A stretch of DNA of 7,515 nt from an uncultured Eubacterium sp. (GTDB lineage Bacteria; Bacillota; Clostridia; Oscillospirales; Acutalibacteraceae): the NCBI GenBank assembly GCA_945980015.1, contig CAMFQI010000049.1:1-7515 (forward strand), in the 5' to 3' direction. Made by a program: the position numbers and the translations under genes. Shown piece by piece: positions 1 to 6,249 of the stretch (its first letter is position 1; each line of letters begins with the position of its first letter). The notes under the pieces were generated by a model that did no database searches, was not told where the DNA came from, and worked only from the letters and a program-made list of their open reading frames with translations.

Positions 1-3
1 ATA

Positions 4-1350
4 ATGATGTCTGTAAAATTTAACGCAACATACAGTAAAAGCATTGTTTCCGCTTCTGATATTAAGGATATTACACCTAAAGCAGTAAACGCAATGAGAA
101 CTCTTATGTCTGCAACAGGTGAGGGAAACGATTTTTTAGGCTGGATTAATCTTCCGAGAGATTACGACAAGGAAGAATTCTCAAGAATAAAGAAATCAGC
201 CGAATTCATAAAAAATAATGCCGATATTCTTATCGTTATCGGTATCGGCGGTTCATATCTCGGTGCTAGAGCCGTTATTGAGGCTTGTAAGTCTGCAAAT
301 TACAATCTTCTCGCAAAGGATACGCCGCAGATTTTGTTTATCGGTAATTCAATCAGTCCGTCTTCACTCAACGATATTGTAGCCTTGTGCGAGGGTAAGG
401 ATATCTGCGTAAATGTTATTTCAAAAAGCGGTACTACAACCGAGCCTGCAATCGCCTTTAGAGTATTCAGAGAGCTTGTTAACTCAAAGTATTCACCCGA
501 AGAAGCACAGAAGAGAATATTCTGCACTACCGATGCAAAAAAGGGCACTTTGAAGGAGCTAGCAGATAAAGAGGGCTACGAAACATTTGTTGTTCCCGAT
601 GATGTAGGAGGCAGATTCAGCGTGCTTACTGCCGTAGGACTTCTTCCAATTGCTGTTGCAGGTATTGATATTGACGCTCTTATGAATGGTGCCTTTGACG
701 CTATGAATGAGCTTTGCAGTGAGGATATGGAGGAAAACCCATGCCTTAGATATGCTGCTGTTAGAAATTGCTTCTACAACAAGGGCAAAAAGCTTGAGTG
801 CTTTGTTTCTTATGAGCCTGATATGGCGATGTTCAATGAATGGTTAAAGCAGTTGTTCGGCGAGAGTGAGGGTAAGGACGGAAAGGGTCTTTTCCCTGTG
901 TCCTGTGTATTTTCAACAGATTTGCACTCGCTCGGTCAGTATATTCAGGAATCGGGTGGGAAGCTTATGTTTGAAACTGTTGTTTCGTTCAAAAACTGCC
1001 TTAACGATTATGTTATTGAAGAGCAAGAGGGAAATATTGACGGTCTTAATTTCCTTGCAGGCGAAAAAATGAGCCTTGTAAACGATAAAGCAAGACTCGG
1101 CACATTACTTGCTCATACAAACGGCGGAGTAGGAAATCTTATAGTTGAAGCTGACAAAAAAGCTGAATATGAAATAGGATATTTGATTTATTTCTTTGAA
1201 AAAGCCTGTGCAATTTCCGGCTATATTTTGGGCGTAAACCCCTTTAATCAGCCGGGTGTAGAGAAGTACAAAAAGAATATGTTTGCACTTTTAGGCAAGC
1301 CCGGTTACGAAAGTGAAAAAGAAAACCTTGAAAAACAATTAGGTTTATGA
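4..1350 (+). CDS. pgi: Glucose-6-phosphate isomerase, Firmicutes-type short form
   Basis: Cytoplasmic enzyme that interconverts glucose 6-phosphate and fructose 6-phosphate (EC 5.3.1.9) in glycolysis and gluconeogenesis. At 448 residues it matches the roughly 450-residue Firmicutes form, not the roughly 550-residue E. coli form. Visible signatures are the sugar-phosphate-binding SIS segments [12 protein letters not shown] (from residue 79) and [10 protein letters not shown] (from 140), then [25 protein letters not shown] with the likely catalytic Glu287, TDLHSLGQ with the likely catalytic His308, HTNGGVGN (371-378) and the C-terminal [10 protein letters not shown], which holds the expected catalytic lysine. 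The Glu-to-His spacing of 21 equals that of the Bacillus enzyme (E290/H311, from memory). Two adjacent ATGs (4 and 7) could start it; only three bases precede the first, so no ribosome site can be seen and the start is provisional. The stop is TGA at 1348-1350. Confidence 0.96.
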   Translation: MMSVKFNATYSKSIVSASDIKDITPKAVNAMRTLMSATGEGNDFLGWINLPRDYDKEEFSRIKKSAEFIKNNADILIVIGIGGSYLGARAVIEACKSANYNLLAKDTPQILFIGNSISPSSLNDIVALCEGKDICVNVISKSGTTTEPAIAFRVFRELVNSKYSPEEAQKRIFCTTDAKKGTLKELADKEGYETFVVPDDVGGRFSVLTAVGLLPIAVAGIDIDALMNGAFDAMNELCSEDMEENPCLRYAAVRNCFYNKGKKLECFVSYEPDMAMFNEWLKQLFGESEGKDGKGLFPVSCVFSTDLHSLGQYIQESGGKLMFETVVSFKNCLNDYVIEEQEGNIDGLNFLAGEKMSLVNDKARLGTLLAHTNGGVGNLIVEADKKAEYEIGYLIYFFEKACAISGYILGVNPFNQPGVEKYKKNMFALLGKPGYESEKENLEKQLGL

Positions 1351-1356
1351 TATGAT
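1328..1356 (+). promoter_or_regulatory. Candidate sigma-A promoter overlapping the pgi 3' end
   Basis: The -35 box TTGAAA (1328-1333) and the -10 box TATGAT (1351-1356) are separated by exactly 17 bases, and TGA directly before the -10 gives an extended -10 motif. Each hexamer matches consensus at 5 of 6 positions. It lies over the last pgi codons and would start transcription near 1363, about 33 bases before the P-loop gene. Coding constraint could produce part of this by chance. Confidence 0.55.
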
Positions 1357-1395
1357 GTACTAAAGAGTTATTTACCTATACGGGAGGAAATAAAA

Positions 1396-1812
1396 ATGAT
1401 TAAACTTATTATTGGCAATAAAGGCGCCGGAAAAACAAAGAAATTGATTGATCTCGTTAATTCCTGCGTAGAGAATTCGGACGGCAACATTGTTTGCATT
1501 GAGAAGGAACCGAAGCTTACATACGATGTTTCTTCAAAGGCTCGTTTGCTTGAAACCGAAACATATGCCATCAACGGACATAAGGCTTTCTTTGGCTTTC
1601 TTGCAGGCATCTGTGCAGGAAACTACGACGTTACCGATGTACTCGTAGACGCAACCTTTAAGATTGTCGGCAGAGATTACAGCAAGCTTCCTCAATTTTT
1701 CGAGATGCTTTCGGGCTTGAGCGAGGCTTCGGATGTTGATTTTTATTTCACAATCAGCTGCGACAAAGAGGAGCTTCCGGTAGAAATCTTTGATTACTGC
1801 GAAGAAATCTGA
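1396..1812 (+). CDS. Small P-loop ATP-binding protein of unknown function
   Basis: A 138-residue soluble protein. The N-terminus MIKLIIGNKGAGKTKKL is a beta strand followed by a Walker A loop (GNKGAGKT, residues 7-14). A likely Walker B strand is DVLVDATFK in the second half, and the C-terminal part (FYFTISCDKEELP) looks like a further core strand. There is no signal peptide, membrane segment, or Walker-type DNA- or RNA-binding extension, so it is a minimal P-loop fold. I recognise the general type as a conserved clostridial protein often labelled loosely as PilT-like or ATP-binding; nothing here supports a role in pili. The ATG at 1396 follows a good ribosome site (GGGAGG, 1382-1387, 8 bases upstream). 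It lies 45 bases after pgi, with a probable promoter of its own and a strong terminator behind it, so it may be transcribed alone or by readthrough from pgi. Nucleotide binding is inferred; substrate and role are unknown. Confidence 0.88.
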   Translation: MIKLIIGNKGAGKTKKLIDLVNSCVENSDGNIVCIEKEPKLTYDVSSKARLLETETYAINGHKAFFGFLAGICAGNYDVTDVLVDATFKIVGRDYSKLPQFFEMLSGLSEASDVDFYFTISCDKEELPVEIFDYCEEI

Positions 1813-1820
1813 CTTTATCG

Positions 1821-1853
1821 GACACACTCTTAACAGGGTGTGTCATTTTTTTT
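1821..1853 (+). terminator. Rho-independent terminator after the P-loop gene
   Basis: A 10-bp stem (GACACACTCT at 1821-1830 with AGGGTGTGTC at 1835-1844, one G-T pair) encloses the 4-base loop TAAC. An A and eight T residues follow (1846-1853). It begins 8 bases after the stop codon and separates this unit from the yceD promoter just downstream. Confidence 0.93.
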
Positions 1854-1863
1854 CGTTTTTCTA

Positions 1864-1892
1864 TTGACAAAAAGGCTCTTAATATATATAAT
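1864..1892 (+). promoter_or_regulatory. Perfect-consensus sigma-A promoter for yceD-rpmF
   Basis: TTGACA (1864-1869) and TATAAT (1887-1892) both match consensus at 6 of 6 positions, with an optimal 17-base spacer. Transcription would start near 1899-1900, leaving a leader of only about 22 bases before the yceD ATG. No operator-like repeat overlaps it. This fits strong, constitutive or growth-rate-controlled expression of a ribosomal protein operon. Confidence 0.93.
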
Positions 1893-1909
1893 ACTAAAAG
1901 TGCAAACTT

Positions 1910-1915
1910 GAGGTG
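1910..1915 (+). promoter_or_regulatory. Ribosome binding site that sets the yceD start
   Basis: GAGGTG lies 6 bases before the ATG at 1922. The longest open frame would start at the GTG at 1913, but that codon is part of this Shine-Dalgarno sequence, so the ATG is the real start. Confidence 0.85.
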
Positions 1916-1921
1916 AAATAT

Positions 1922-2425
1922 ATGCAGCTCGATTTTACAAATCTTTTTAATTCGTCTAGCGAAGTAATTAATGTAGATTATGTTTTTTCTGATGACGGAT
2001 TTTTGTACGGCACCTATAACCCACTCAAAAACGGTGCTGTTGTAAAGGGCAAGGCCTATCAAAAGGTCGGAATTGTATATTTAGACCTCGAAGTTAATTT
2101 CGATTTTTACGGCTTGTGCGATAGATGTGCCGACGATATCGAAAAACATTTTTCCTTTGATTTGAACAAAATTATTGTTCAAAGAATGGAAAACGAAAAT
2201 GACGATTATGACAATTACATAGTCGTCGAAAACAACAAGCTTGATTTAGATGAACTAATCAGCGAGGAAATTCAGTTGTTTTTGCCTGCAAAGATGCTTT
2301 GCAACGAGGATTGCAAGGGATTGTGTCAAAAATGCGGCAAAAATCTAAACCATGAAAAATGCGAATGTGCCAAAGAGATTGACCCTAGGTTAGCAGCTTT
2401 GTCGGATTTGCTTATTGAAGAGTAA
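1922..2425 (+). CDS. yceD: YceD/DUF177 family protein, 23S rRNA accumulation factor
   Basis: A 167-residue cytoplasmic protein of the YceD (DUF177) family. E. coli and plant members are linked to 23S rRNA accumulation, and the gene sits almost universally beside rpmF, as here. The N-terminal half carries a beta-rich domain with GLCDRCADD (Cys66, Cys69). After an acidic, asparagine-rich middle comes the family signature PAKMLCNEDCKGLCQKCG, then NHEKCEC (Cys127, 131, 135, 138, 147, 149), and the tail DPRLAALSDL that is typical of the family. The cysteine cluster suggests metal, probably zinc, binding, which is an inference. The start is the ATG at 1922. rpmF begins 34 bases after the TAA stop with no terminator between, so the two are cotranscribed from the 1864-1892 promoter. 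The biochemical mechanism of the family is not established. Confidence 0.93.
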   Translation: MQLDFTNLFNSSSEVINVDYVFSDDGFLYGTYNPLKNGAVVKGKAYQKVGIVYLDLEVNFDFYGLCDRCADDIEKHFSFDLNKIIVQRMENENDDYDNYIVVENNKLDLDELISEEIQLFLPAKMLCNEDCKGLCQKCGKNLNHEKCECAKEIDPRLAALSDLLIEE

Positions 2426-2459
2426 ACTAACTTGTTTTTTATAATAAGGAGGAATTGAA

Positions 2460-2639
2460 ATGGCAGTACCAGCAAGAAGAACAGGTAAAGCAAGAAAGAA
2501 TAAGAGACGCTCAAGCGTGTGGAAGGCAGAGGCTCCGACACTTGTAAAGTGCCCAAATTGTAAGGAGTATACAGTACCTCATAAGGTATGTGCAAACTGC
2601 GGCTTCTACAAGGGTCAAGAAGTTATCAGCAAGGACTAA
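2460..2639 (+). CDS. rpmF: 50S ribosomal protein L32, zinc-ribbon form
   Basis: A 59-residue basic protein of the large ribosomal subunit. The N-terminus MAVPARRTGKARKNKRRS is the classic L32 start: after Met removal it gives the AVP-type N-terminus and a basic, rRNA-threading tail. The C-terminal half has CPNC (Cys31, Cys34) and CANC (Cys44, Cys47), four cysteines that form a zinc ribbon; zinc-free paralogues lack these. An ideal ribosome site AAGGAGG (2446-2452) lies 7 bases before the ATG at 2460. It is the second gene of the yceD-rpmF unit and is followed within 14 bases by a terminator. The length is normal for the family, and its shortness makes it easy to miss in ORF calling. Confidence 0.98.
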   Translation: MAVPARRTGKARKNKRRSSVWKAEAPTLVKCPNCKEYTVPHKVCANCGFYKGQEVISKD

Positions 2640-2652
2640 TTGTTGAGTATAC

Positions 2653-2680
2653 GGCGGCTTTTATTAAGCCGCCTTTCTTG
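2653..2680 (+). terminator. Rho-independent terminator after rpmF
   Basis: The stem GGCGGCTT (2653-2660) pairs perfectly with AAGCCGCC (2666-2673) around a 5-base loop, followed by TTTCTTGTT. The stem is strong and GC-rich, but the T-tract is short and interrupted, so some readthrough into der is plausible. Confidence 0.85.
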
Positions 2681-2713
2681 TTATTATAAACTTATTTCAA
2701 AGGAGGAAGCATT

Positions 2714-4045
2714 ATGTCAAAGCCGGTAGTTGCGATTGTCGGACGCCCAAACGTCGGAAAATCAACACTTTTCAACAAACTTATAGGCGAACGTCTTTCC
2801 ATTGTTGACGATACGCCCGGCGTTACCCGTGATCGAATTTACGGCGAGTGTGAATGGCTTAATAATAAATTCTTGCTTATTGATACCGGCGGAATTGAGC
2901 CAAAAACCGATGATGTTATTTTGTCTCAAATGAGAACTCAGGCTCAGCTTGCTATCGAAACGGCTGATGTAATTATATTTGTGACCGATTTACGTTGCGG
3001 CGTTGTGTCATCCGATTATGAGGTTGCTTCAATGCTTCAAAAGAGTAATAAGCCGATTGTTCTTTGCGTTAATAAATGCGACAGCGTCGGTGCTCCCGAT
3101 CCAGAGTTTTATGAATTTTATAACCTCGGACTCGGTGATCCGTTCGGAGTTTCCGCTACTCACGGTCACGGTACAGGTGATTTACTCGACGAAGTAATAA
3201 AATATTTTCCGGATAATCAAGAAGACAGTGAGGACGATGAAGAGGTTATTAACGTTGCCGTTATCGGAAAGCCAAATGTCGGAAAATCATCACTTGTTAA
3301 CCGTATAAGCGGTACAAATCGTGCTATTGTCAGCAATATTGCAGGCACAACAAGAGACACAACCGATACCTTTGTTGAAAACGAATTCGGAAAATTTAAT
3401 TTTATTGATACCGCAGGACTACGCAGAAAAAGTCGTGTTAATGATAATATTGAAAAATACAGTATTATTCGTGCAAGAATGGCGGTTGAAAGAGCAAATG
3501 TCTGCGTTATTATGATTGACGCAACAGAGGGCTTTACCGAACAGGACAGTAAGGTTGCGGGAATTGCACTTGAACAGGGCAAGGCTTGTATTATTGCCGT
3601 GAATAAATGGGACGCACTTGAAAAAGATGGAAATACAATGAAGGAGTTTAGAGATAAGCTAGCCGTTGATTTTTCATTTATGAGCTACGCTCCTGTATTG
3701 TTTATATCCGCAAAAACAGGACAGAGAATTGATAAGCTTTTTGAAAAAATAGTATATGTTCATTCTCAAAATTCTATGCGTATTTCTACAGGTAAGCTTA
3801 ATGAGGTTTTGGGTATTGCAACCGCAAGAGTTCAACCGCCGACCGATAAAGGTAAGCGCCTTAAGATTTATTATATGACTCAGGCATCTACAAGACCGCC
3901 AACATTTGTTTTTTTTGTTAACAATAAGGAATTGTTTCATTTTTCGTATCAACGTTATCTCGAAAATCAAATCAGGGATATTTTTGGCTTAGAGGGTACT
4001 CCTGTCAGATTTTTAATCAGAGAGAGAAACGAGGGCAAAAAATGA
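2714..4045 (+). CDS. der: Ribosome biogenesis GTPase Der (EngA), double GTPase
   Basis: Essential GTPase that acts in late assembly of the 50S subunit. The length of 443 residues and the layout are typical. GTPase domain 1 has G1 GRPNVGKS (10-17), DTPGVTRDR, LIDTGG (G3), NKCD (G4, 120-123) and SATHGHG (G5). An acidic linker (DNQEDSEDDEE) leads to domain 2, with GKPNVGKS (185-192), NIAGTTRD, DTAGLRRKSRV, NKWD (297-300) and SAKTGQ. The C-terminal KH-like domain includes GKRLKIYYMTQ and ends in a basic tail. All nucleotide-binding motifs are intact. The ATG at 2714 follows AAAGGAGG (2699-2706). The TGA stop overlaps the plsY start in ATGA, so the two are translationally coupled. I see no clear promoter in the 74 bases after rpmF. 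Confidence 0.98.
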   Translation: MSKPVVAIVGRPNVGKSTLFNKLIGERLSIVDDTPGVTRDRIYGECEWLNNKFLLIDTGGIEPKTDDVILSQMRTQAQLAIETADVIIFVTDLRCGVVSSDYEVASMLQKSNKPIVLCVNKCDSVGAPDPEFYEFYNLGLGDPFGVSATHGHGTGDLLDEVIKYFPDNQEDSEDDEEVINVAVIGKPNVGKSSLVNRISGTNRAIVSNIAGTTRDTTDTFVENEFGKFNFIDTAGLRRKSRVNDNIEKYSIIRARMAVERANVCVIMIDATEGFTEQDSKVAGIALEQGKACIIAVNKWDALEKDGNTMKEFRDKLAVDFSFMSYAPVLFISAKTGQRIDKLFEKIVYVHSQNSMRISTGKLNEVLGIATARVQPPTDKGKRLKIYYMTQASTRPPTFVFFVNNKELFHFSYQRYLENQIRDIFGLEGTPVRFLIRERNEGKK

Positions 4046-4695
4046 TAATTATTAAGCTTGTAATTGTTGCGATAATTTCTTATCTTTTGGGCAGCTGTAA
4101 TTTTGGTGTTATTATCTCAAAATCACTGAAAAAAGAGGATATTCGTGAAAGCGGCTCAGGAAATGCAGGAACCACAAATATGATGAGAACCTACGGCAAA
4201 ACTCTCGGTATACTGACTATCATTGGTGATATTGCAAAGGTTTTTGTTGCTATTTGGATTGCGTTCAAAATTATGAGCGTTGAAGAAATAAAAATGATTT
4301 TCGACAGAATTTCAGATAATCCTCAATGCGTGCTTAAATCCTTTGCAGGACTTTTTGCCGTTGCAGGTCATATTTTTCCTTGCTTTTTCAAATTTAAGGG
4401 CGGAAAGGGAGTCGCAACAAGCGGCGGTATGGTAATTATGATTGATTGGCGAATTGCGTTGATACTTTTTGCAATTTTTGTTTTGACAATCTTAATTACG
4501 AGGTATGTTAGTCTTGGCTCAATTATTATGGCAGTGCTATATCCCGTATTTATGGGCGTTTTCTACAAGGATTTAGGTCTTGTTATTATTTCGCTTGTGT
4601 TTACCGTAATTGTTGTTACGGCTCACAGAGAGAATATTAAAAAGTTGATTAATCATACTGAAAATAAAATAGGAAGTAAAAAACAAAAAGAGTAG
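4042..4695 (+). CDS. plsY: Glycerol-3-phosphate acyltransferase PlsY (acyl-phosphate dependent)
   Basis: Integral membrane enzyme that transfers an acyl group from acyl-phosphate (made by PlsX, not in this window) to glycerol 3-phosphate, giving lysophosphatidic acid, the first step of phospholipid synthesis. It has 217 residues, close to the usual 200 or so, with several hydrophobic spans: about residues 1-26, 53-72, the region around 104-116, 133-152 and 157-190. The three conserved cytoplasmic motifs are present: SGSGNAGTTNMMRTYGK (from residue 37), GHIFPCFFKFKGGKGVAT (from 109) and AHRENIKKL (from 194). The basic C-terminus is cytoplasmic. It starts at the ATG at 4042, overlapping the der stop by 4 bases, so translation depends on der. 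Its stop codon lies inside the left arm of the downstream terminator. Confidence 0.97.
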   Translation: MIIIKLVIVAIISYLLGSCNFGVIISKSLKKEDIRESGSGNAGTTNMMRTYGKTLGILTIIGDIAKVFVAIWIAFKIMSVEEIKMIFDRISDNPQCVLKSFAGLFAVAGHIFPCFFKFKGGKGVATSGGMVIMIDWRIALILFAIFVLTILITRYVSLGSIIMAVLYPVFMGVFYKDLGLVIISLVFTVIVVTAHRENIKKLINHTENKIGSKKQKE

Positions 4696-4715
4696 AAATT
4701 TCTGCTCTTTTTTTT
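4685..4715 (+). terminator. Rho-independent terminator of der-plsY
   Basis: An 11-bp stem (AAAAAGAGTAG at 4685-4695 with CTGCTCTTTTT at 4702-4712, one T-G pair) encloses the 6-base loop AAATTT and runs into a T-tract (4708-4715). The left arm includes the last plsY codons and the TAG stop. The A-rich left arm also gives it some capacity on the opposite strand. Confidence 0.85.
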
Positions 4716-4717
4716 CT

Positions 4718-4748
4718 AAAAAAAATAAACCGTCCAAACGAACGGTTT
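4718..4748 (-). terminator. Rho-independent terminator of rpmB (minus strand)
   Basis: Read on the minus strand, AAACCGT (4748-4742) and ACGGTTT (4733-4727) form a 7-bp stem with an 8-base loop, followed by A and eight T residues (complement of 4725-4718). It lies 17 bases past the rpmB stop and points toward plsY. Confidence 0.87.
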
Positions 4749-4765
4749 TATCTTTTGTAATTAAA

Positions 4766-4951
4766 TTACGCTCTTTCTACCTTACCTGAACGAAGGCATC
4801 TTGTGCAAACATATACTCTCTTTGGAGAGCCGTTAACTACTGCCTTTACTCTCTTGATGTTAGGCTTCCAGGTTCTGTTTGATCTTCTGTGTGAGTGCGA
4901 TACCTTGATACCGAATGACATTTCCTTGCCACAGTATTCACATTTAGCCAT
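4766..4951 (-). CDS. rpmB: 50S ribosomal protein L28, zinc-binding form
   Basis: A 61-residue basic protein of the large ribosomal subunit. The L28 signature is clear: MAKCEYCGKEMSFGIKVSHS at the N-terminus, then NRTWKPNIKRVK, then VYVCTRCLRSGKVERA. Cys4/Cys7 and Cys49/Cys52 form two CxxC pairs, so this is the zinc-containing form. The open frame extends 11 codons further upstream, but MAKCEYCGK is the family N-terminus and an ideal ribosome site lies 9 bases before it, so the start is the ATG whose first base is at 4951. It is a single-gene unit on the minus strand, divergent from recA and convergent with plsY, with its own terminator. Confidence 0.97.
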   Translation of the reverse strand: MAKCEYCGKEMSFGIKVSHSHRRSNRTWKPNIKRVKAVVNGSPKRVYVCTRCLRSGKVERA

Positions 4952-4960
4952 TTGCGAACA

Positions 4961-4967
4961 CCTCCTT
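4961..4967 (-). promoter_or_regulatory. Ribosome binding site that sets the rpmB start
   Basis: On the minus strand AAGGAGG (within TTTAAGGAGGTG) lies 9 bases before the ATG at 4951. It falls inside the upstream extension of the open frame and so excludes that longer start. Confidence 0.9.
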
Positions 4968-4986
4968 AAAAATTTACAACGCATAT

Positions 4987-5015
4987 ATATTAACAGAAAG
5001 TTTCACAAAATGCAA
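4987..5015 (-). promoter_or_regulatory. Candidate rpmB promoter (minus strand)
   Basis: On the minus strand TTGCAT (5015-5010) and TAATAT (4992-4987) are 17 bases apart, about 36 bases before the rpmB ATG. The hexamers match consensus at only 3 and 4 of 6 positions, so the spacing and position are better than the boxes. The neighbouring ATATATAT offers alternative -10 sites. Confidence 0.4.
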
Positions 5016-5073
5016 GCATTTTTTTAAGTTTTTTCAAAACTGTGTAATTTATAGTACAAAATAATATATTTTC

Positions 5074-5102
5074 TTGATTTTATGCCCTATATTTAGTATA
5101 AT
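5074..5102 (+). promoter_or_regulatory. Sigma-A promoter of the recA operon
   Basis: TTGATT (-35, 5074-5079) and TATAAT (-10, 5097-5102, perfect) are separated by 17 bases. Transcription would start near 5109, leaving a leader of about 28 bases. No GAAC-N4-GTTC box (the Gram-positive LexA operator) is visible over or beside it. Confidence 0.85.
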
Positions 5103-5123
5103 ATATAAGAAATTATCAAATAC

Positions 5124-5128
5124 GGAGG
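5124..5128 (+). promoter_or_regulatory. Ribosome binding site that sets the recA start
   Basis: GGAGG lies 8 bases before the ATG at 5137. The longer open frame would begin at 5074, inside the promoter -35 box and upstream of the predicted transcript start, so it cannot be used from this promoter. Confidence 0.9.
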
Positions 5129-5136
5129 ACACTCTA

Positions 5137-6249
5137 ATGGCTGATAAAAAAGCAAATGACAAAAAGGCGGCGCTTGATTCTGCCTTAAAGCAGATTGAAA
5201 AGCAATTCGGCGCAGGCGCAGTTATGCGTTTGGGCGAAAATACACATTTGAAGGTTGACGCTATTTCGACCGGCTCGCTGACACTTGATTTAGCAACAGG
5301 TATAGGCGGCTTACCGAGAGGAAGAATTATTGAAATATACGGTCCCGAATCATCAGGTAAAACAACTCTTGCACTTCACTGTGTTGCCGAGGCTCAGAAG
5401 CAGGGTGGTGAGGCTGCGTTTATTGACGCCGAGCACGCTCTTGACCCTACTTATGCAAAGGCACTCGGAGTTGATGTTGATTCTCTTTTGGTTGCTCAAC
5501 CCGATAACGGTGAGCAGGCGCTTGAAATAACGGAACAGCTTGTTAGAAGCGGCGCTATTGATATCATTGTTGTTGACTCTGTTGCGGCTCTTGTTCCGAG
5601 AAGTGAGATGGAGGGCGATATGGGTGACTCTCATGTCGGCTTGCATGCTCGTCTTATGTCGCAGGCATTACGCAAGCTCACAGGCGCAATTAACAAGTCG
5701 AATTGTATTATAATCTTCATTAATCAGCTTCGTGAAAAGGTCGGCGTTATTTACGGCAATCCCGAGGTTACAACAGGCGGTAGGGCACTCAAGTTCTATT
5801 CGTCAATGAGAATTGACGTCAGAAAGGTTGAGCAGCTTAAGGCAACGGGTAATGAATTTATAGGCTCACGAACGAGAGCTAAGATTGTAAAGAATAAAGT
5901 TGCACCACCGTTTAAGCAGGCTGAATTTGATATTCTTTACGGAACAGGTATCGACAAAATCGGTGAAATTGCCGACCTGTCGGTAACACTCGGTATTGTT
6001 AACAAGAGCGGCTCGTGGTTTACATACGGTGAAAATAGATTTCAGGGTAAGGACAAGCTCAAGGAATTAATAAAGAATAATCCCGACATTCAAAAGGAGC
6101 TTGAAAAACAAATTGTTGACGCTCTTGCAAAAACAAATGCTCCGCAGGAAATAACAAAAAATGAAGAAGCTGAGGAAAAGCCTGTTGTTACTCAAACAAG
6201 GGCTGCCGCAAGAGCAAAGCTGGATATTGCTATTGACGACGAAGACTGA
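5137..6249 (+). CDS. recA: Recombinase RecA
   Basis: ATP-dependent DNA strand-exchange protein and co-protease for LexA-type repressors; it forms filaments on single-stranded DNA in recombination and SOS signalling. It has 370 residues (family about 340-370). The N-terminus [20 protein letters not shown] carries the helix that packs onto the next subunit. Walker A is GPESSGKT (69-76), with the Walker B strand IIVVDS (Asp147). DNA loop L1 lies in [20 protein letters not shown], and loop L2 follows [14 protein letters not shown] in [17 protein letters not shown]. The C-terminal domain ends in a low-complexity region and an acidic tail (AIDDED), as is usual. All key motifs are intact. The start at 5137 is chosen from the ribosome site and family N-terminus. 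The TGA stop shares its last base with the recX ATG. Confidence 0.98.
   Translation: MADKKANDKKAALDSALKQIEKQFGAGAVMRLGENTHLKVDAISTGSLTLDLATGIGGLPRGRIIEIYGPESSGKTTLALHCVAEAQKQGGEAAFIDAEHALDPTYAKALGVDVDSLLVAQPDNGEQALEITEQLVRSGAIDIIVVDSVAALVPRSEMEGDMGDSHVGLHARLMSQALRKLTGAINKSNCIIIFINQLREKVGVIYGNPEVTTGGRALKFYSSMRIDVRKVEQLKATGNEFIGSRTRAKIVKNKVAPPFKQAEFDILYGTGIDKIGEIADLSVTLGIVNKSGSWFTYGENRFQGKDKLKELIKNNPDIQKELEKQIVDALAKTNAPQEITKNEEAEEKPVVTQTRAAARAKLDIAIDDED

Noticed and set aside
1913..1921. GTG start giving yceD three extra residues (MKY)
   Set aside because: The GTG is part of the Shine-Dalgarno GAGGTG; the ATG at 1922 is correctly spaced from it.
1534..2062. Minus-strand open frames (97 and 102 codons) across the P-loop gene end and yceD
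   Set aside because: They run through the terminator and the perfect promoter on the other strand and show no family features.
2679..2690. TATAAA considered as a der promoter -10 box
   Set aside because: The sequence 17 bases upstream (TATTAA, inside the terminator) does not resemble a -35 box, and there is no TG extension.
3217..3582. Minus-strand open frame of 121 codons inside der
   Set aside because: It is antisense to an intact, motif-rich der, low in complexity and without a ribosome site; a coding shadow.
4955..4968. CGAAC half-site considered as a LexA box for recA or rpmB
   Set aside because: The second half (GTTC with the right spacing) is absent; the bases are mostly the rpmB Shine-Dalgarno sequence.
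4952..4984. 11-residue N-terminal extension of rpmB on the minus strand
   Set aside because: It spans the rpmB ribosome site, and MAKCEYCGK is the normal L28 start.
4803..5027. Plus-strand open frame of 74 codons opposite rpmB
   Set aside because: It lies antisense to a clear ribosomal protein gene, has no ribosome site and crosses the rpmB promoter region.
5074..5136. 21-residue N-terminal extension of recA
   Set aside because: It begins inside the -35 box and upstream of the predicted transcript start, and does not resemble RecA N-termini. The ATG at 5137 has a proper ribosome site.
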